Positions 61,513 through 64,000 of a DNA stretch of 64,000 bases are shown here, piece by piece. A program made the position numbers and the translations under genes. Every line of letters begins with the position of its first letter. Positions within the stretch are counted from its first letter, which is position 1. The notes beneath the pieces were generated by a model that had not been told where the DNA came from, did not search any database, and was given only the letters and a program-made list of their open reading frames with translations. Origin of the DNA: Nitrospira sp. SG-bin1 (GTDB taxonomy: Bacteria > Nitrospirota > Nitrospiria > Nitrospirales > Nitrospiraceae); the NCBI GenBank assembly GCA_002083365.1, contig LVWS01000039.1, positions 1 to 64,000 of the forward strand, given 5' to 3'.

Positions 61513-62703
61513 ATGGATCGAACACGACTCATTCTTCCGCTCATCGGGTGCTGGTTCTCGGTATCCTTGTGCGCATTTGCCTCAGCCGAACCCTACCGTC
61601 CGACGGATGACACACAAGTTCTCGAACGGCTCAGTCTCAAGTCGACCGACCCCGTCGCACGCGAACTCGACCGCTTGCGAACTGACGTGCGACGAAATCC
61701 TCACCATCTTGAATCCGCGGTGAAATTGGCCACTCGCTACATCGAACAAGGTAGGTCAGAAGGCGACCCCCGTTTTCTTGGGCAAGCCCAGGCAGTCCTC
61801 GGCCCATGGTGGAACGAGTCGGCCCCTCCACCTGCCGCACTGCTCTTACGGGCCACGATCCGGCAGAACGCCCATGAATTCGATCGGGCGCTGGCCGATC
61901 TCGACCAGGTGCTGGCGGTTGAACCGACAAATGCGCAGGCCTGGCTGACCAAGGCCTCGATTCTCCAGGTCCAAGCCCGCTACGAGGACGCACGGCGAGC
62001 CTGTAAACGGCTTGCCCGGTTGACGGCATCTCACGTGCTGCTTGGGTGCTTGAGCGATATCGCCGGAATCACCGGCCAATCGGCCAAAAGCCGAGAGTTG
62101 CTCGGACAGGCGCTTTCGGATTCTGCCCTTTCAGGTCGCGAGCGGATCTGGCTCGCGACCATCGTGGCTGAGACAGCCACGCGCACGGGAGCCATGCGAG
62201 AGGCGGAGCGGTATTTCGCCGATGCCTTCAAGGTCGGCATCAAGGATCAATACCTACTCGGCGCTTATGCGGATTTCCTGCTGGATCAAGGCCGCTATCA
62301 AGATGTCGTCTCACTCGTTCAACATGAGACGAAAGCCGATGGATTATTTCTGCGCCTCGCCCTCGCGGAACAGGCATTGAACCTACCCGCGTTCCAATTC
62401 CATGCAGCAGAACTGGCTGCCCGCTTTGCCGCGGCCCGGGAGCGAGGCACGACGGTTCATGTCCGAGAAGAAGCGCGGTTCACACTGACCTTGCTACACG
62501 ATGCTCGGCGGGCACTGCCCCTGGCCCGAGCCAATTGGAACCTCCAGCGAGAACCGGCAGACGCCAGAATTCTTCTCGAAAGTGCGCTTGCCGCCGGAGA
62601 TCGATCGGCGGCCCAGCCGGTACTCGATTGGTTGAACCGCAACCATGTCGAAGACCTTCGGTTACGCCAACTTGAAAAACGGATTCAGGAGGCGGCATTT
62701 TGA
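61513..62703 (+). CDS. Secreted TPR-repeat protein
   Basis: This 396-residue protein has a signal peptide ending A-S-A-E and a periplasmic helix-repeat array (TPR-like from residue ~45 to 390, for example A-L-L-L-R-A-T-I-R ... D-L-D-Q-V-L-A-V-E-P-T-N-A-Q-A-W-L). It is a scaffold-type protein. It sits between tonB and the HupE/UreJ-like gene, with the TGATG junction at its end indicating translational coupling. A DUF4331-TPR-HupE gene order is, as I recall, seen in other bacteria; no function has been assigned. Confidence 0.75.
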   Translation: MDRTRLILPLIGCWFSVSLCAFASAEPYRPTDDTQVLERLSLKSTDPVARELDRLRTDVRRNPHHLESAVKLATRYIEQGRSEGDPRFLGQAQAVLGPWWNESAPPPAALLLRATIRQNAHEFDRALADLDQVLAVEPTNAQAWLTKASILQVQARYEDARRACKRLARLTASHVLLGCLSDIAGITGQSAKSRELLGQALSDSALSGRERIWLATIVAETATRTGAMREAERYFADAFKVGIKDQYLLGAYADFLLDQGRYQDVVSLVQHETKADGLFLRLALAEQALNLPAFQFHAAELAARFAAARERGTTVHVREEARFTLTLLHDARRALPLARANWNLQREPADARILLESALAAGDRSAAQPVLDWLNRNHVEDLRLRQLEKRIQEAAF

Positions 62704-63824
62704 TGCGTATCCTGCTCGTCATTGTCTCGCTTCTGGTCACTCTTCCGGCTTGGGCCCATAAACCCAGCGACAGCTATCTGGCGCTATCTGTTCAACACAA
62801 TCAGGTTGAAGGACAATGGGACATCGCGCTCCGCGATCTCGCCGATGCAATTGGATTGGACAGCGACGGAGACGGCCAGCTTACCTGGGGAGAAGTCCGG
62901 AACAAGCATGACGAAATCAGCGCCTATGCCCTGTCTCGACTTGCCCTCTCAGCTGGTCAACAAGCCTGTGCGACTCACGTCCTGGAGCAACTGATTGATC
63001 ATCACACGGACGGAGCCTACTCAGTGCTCAGGTTCCGTTCCGATTGCAATGGAACGATCGAACGGCTCGTGGTGGACTACCGACTCTTGTTCGACATCGA
63101 TGCCCAACATAAGGGCCTCTTGCGCCTGATCCAAGACGGACAAACCACCACCGCCATCTTCAGTCGAGAAACTCCACTTCAATCATTCTCGATCGCCGAA
63201 CGGTCATTCTGGGGTGAGATCCGCCAATTTATCCATGAGGGGATCTGGCACATCTGGCTGGGGTTTGACCATGTCCTGTTCTTGCTTGCCCTCTTGCTCC
63301 CCGCGGTTTTGATCCGGGTCGATGGTCGCTGGCAAGCGGCCGGGGACTTTTCATCCGTGTGCTGGAACGTCGTCAGCATCGTCACAGCCTTTACCGTGGC
63401 CCATTCTCTCACATTGAGTTTGGCAGCGCTGGATATCGTCCGGCTCCCGTCTCGACTAGTGGAATCGACCATTGCCGCCTCGGTGGTACTTGCAGCGCTC
63501 GGCAATTTGTATCCCATGATGATTTCTCGTCGTTGGATCATTGCCTTCGGGTTCGGCCTCATTCACGGATTCGGATTTGCCGCCGTACTCACGGACTTGG
63601 GGCTGCCTCCAGACTCACTGTTGCTGAGCCTGGTCGGCTTCAACGTCGGGGTGGAAATCGGCCAGCTCGCCATCGTCGCGGCATTTTTGCCGTTGGCTTA
63701 CCTGATCCGCCGCACCTGGTCCTACCCCCGGCTGGTCCTCACCGGCGGATCACTGGCAGTGATCGCCATCGCGCTCGTCTGGTTCACGGAACGGGCGTTC
63801 GACCTACAGTTGTTTCCTCTGTAG
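62703..63824 (+). CDS. HupE/UreJ-family membrane protein with EF-hand loop
   Basis: This ~373-residue protein has a signal segment, a ~150-residue extracytoplasmic N-terminal part, and six or so membrane helices from ~190 with H-x-W-L-G-F-D-H-V-L-F and G-L-I-H-G-F-G-F. These His/Asp motifs are typical of HupE/UreJ-type nickel permeases. The N-terminal part contains a full EF-hand loop, D53-S-D-G-D-G-Q-L-T-W-G-E64, so calcium may act there. It overlaps the TPR gene by one base (TGATG). It is the inner-membrane end of the locus. Confidence 0.82.
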   Translation: MRILLVIVSLLVTLPAWAHKPSDSYLALSVQHNQVEGQWDIALRDLADAIGLDSDGDGQLTWGEVRNKHDEISAYALSRLALSAGQQACATHVLEQLIDHHTDGAYSVLRFRSDCNGTIERLVVDYRLLFDIDAQHKGLLRLIQDGQTTTAIFSRETPLQSFSIAERSFWGEIRQFIHEGIWHIWLGFDHVLFLLALLLPAVLIRVDGRWQAAGDFSSVCWNVVSIVTAFTVAHSLTLSLAALDIVRLPSRLVESTIAASVVLAALGNLYPMMISRRWIIAFGFGLIHGFGFAAVLTDLGLPPDSLLLSLVGFNVGVEIGQLAIVAAFLPLAYLIRRTWSYPRLVLTGGSLAVIAIALVWFTERAFDLQLFPL

Positions 63825-63848
63825 GAAACTGCTCAAGACATGCGCGGT

Positions 63849-64000
63849 TCAGGAAGGCTCGGGGAGGTAGTTTTCAAAGCACTTGACCAAAGAAGAAAAG
63901 TCCCCTTGATCGGCATCCCGCATGGCGGCAATGTACCGCGCTCGGATCTGATGCCCTTCAGACATGAGATGGGTTTGAGGCCATTGCGGCAAAGGATGTT
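63849..64000 (-). CDS. Fic-like protein C-terminus (partial, runs off the right edge)
   Basis: The last ~50 residues of a minus-strand gene are present, ending at TGA 63849-63851. The reading R-A-R-Y-I-A-A-M-R-D-A-D-Q-G-D-F-S-S-L resembles the end of Fic-domain proteins of the mobile-mystery-B type. The catalytic H-x-F-x-D/E-G-N-G-R part would lie beyond the window, so the assignment is tentative. It converges on the HupE/UreJ-like gene, 24 bases away. Confidence 0.4.
   Translation of the reverse strand, partial: HPLPQWPQTHLMSEGHQIRARYIAAMRDADQGDFSSLVKCFENYLPEPS

Noticed and set aside
1..64000. tRNA genes, rRNA genes and CRISPR arrays
   Set aside because: No cloverleaf with T-loop consensus, rRNA core sequence or regularly spaced direct repeat was found.

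Overview
The window looks like part of a Nitrospira-type chromosome (phylum Nitrospirota). This is inferred from the mix of genes, not from a marker gene: hopanoid-type HpnA epimerase, a CruF-like carotenoid protein, many single-domain PilZ proteins, a 2-aminoethylphosphonate (AEP) pathway, NikR/nickel genes and GC-rich coding sequence. No rRNA, tRNA or CRISPR array was seen.

Layout. 0.2-6.8 kb: a repeat-tailed secreted protein, an Asp-box beta-propeller lipoprotein, YajQ, CstA and an MFS transporter. 7-13.9 kb: an ATP-grasp protein, then a small defence-like islet (DUF433/DUF5615 toxin-antitoxin pair and a lower-GC HEPN protein), a DUF1801 protein and a membrane M48 peptidase with a long C-terminal extension. 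14.1-24.8 kb: a phosphonate locus flanked on both sides by pairs of PilZ proteins. The minus-strand operon runs Ppd alpha, Ppd beta, AEP transaminase, PntC-like nucleotidyltransferase, a CDP-alcohol phosphotransferase with an N-terminal nucleotidyltransferase-like region, and a UPF0104 flippase-like protein. Two tandem secreted paralogues and a PEP mutase fused to a nucleotidyltransferase-like domain run the other way. Together they could make CMP-AEP and attach AEP to a lipid or other alcohol.

25-30.1 kb: a TetR regulator with a palindrome at its start, and an RND adaptor and pump. 30.1-37.5 kb: SCP2, a divergent AdoMet-decarboxylase-like protein, small zinc-finger proteins, PilZ, DUF1499, FKBP, DUF2914 and several unknowns. 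37.5-38.5 kb: decayed mobile material, with a toxin frameshifted beside an intact antitoxin and a possible restriction-gene remnant. 38.8-41.7 kb: isoprenoid genes (prenyl synthase, hpnA, cruF-like). 41.8-46.1 kb: a metzincin protease, a free-standing homologue of its pro-region, and two paralogous 48-51 residue membrane proteins not previously apparent as ORFs, each next to a hairpin; the two hairpins differ by a compensatory base-pair change. 46.4-48.8 kb: an AT-rich islet with two unknown membrane proteins and an IS1595-type transposase. 49.1-52.2 kb: a GAF/kinase-like protein lacking the phospho-acceptor His, a small secreted protein, and an Mpg glycosylase.

52.3-63.8 kb: an envelope transport locus. 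nikR and a TonB-dependent receptor lie behind a tandem GTGTTAC repeat. Next come an ECF sigma factor with a cupin (ChrR-like) anti-sigma, then a plus-strand run of lipoprotein, two DUF4331 proteins, lipoprotein, TonB, TPR protein and HupE/UreJ-like permease. The run is consistent with nickel or another metal being taken up across both membranes, but the role of DUF4331 is not known. A Fic-like gene is cut by the right edge.
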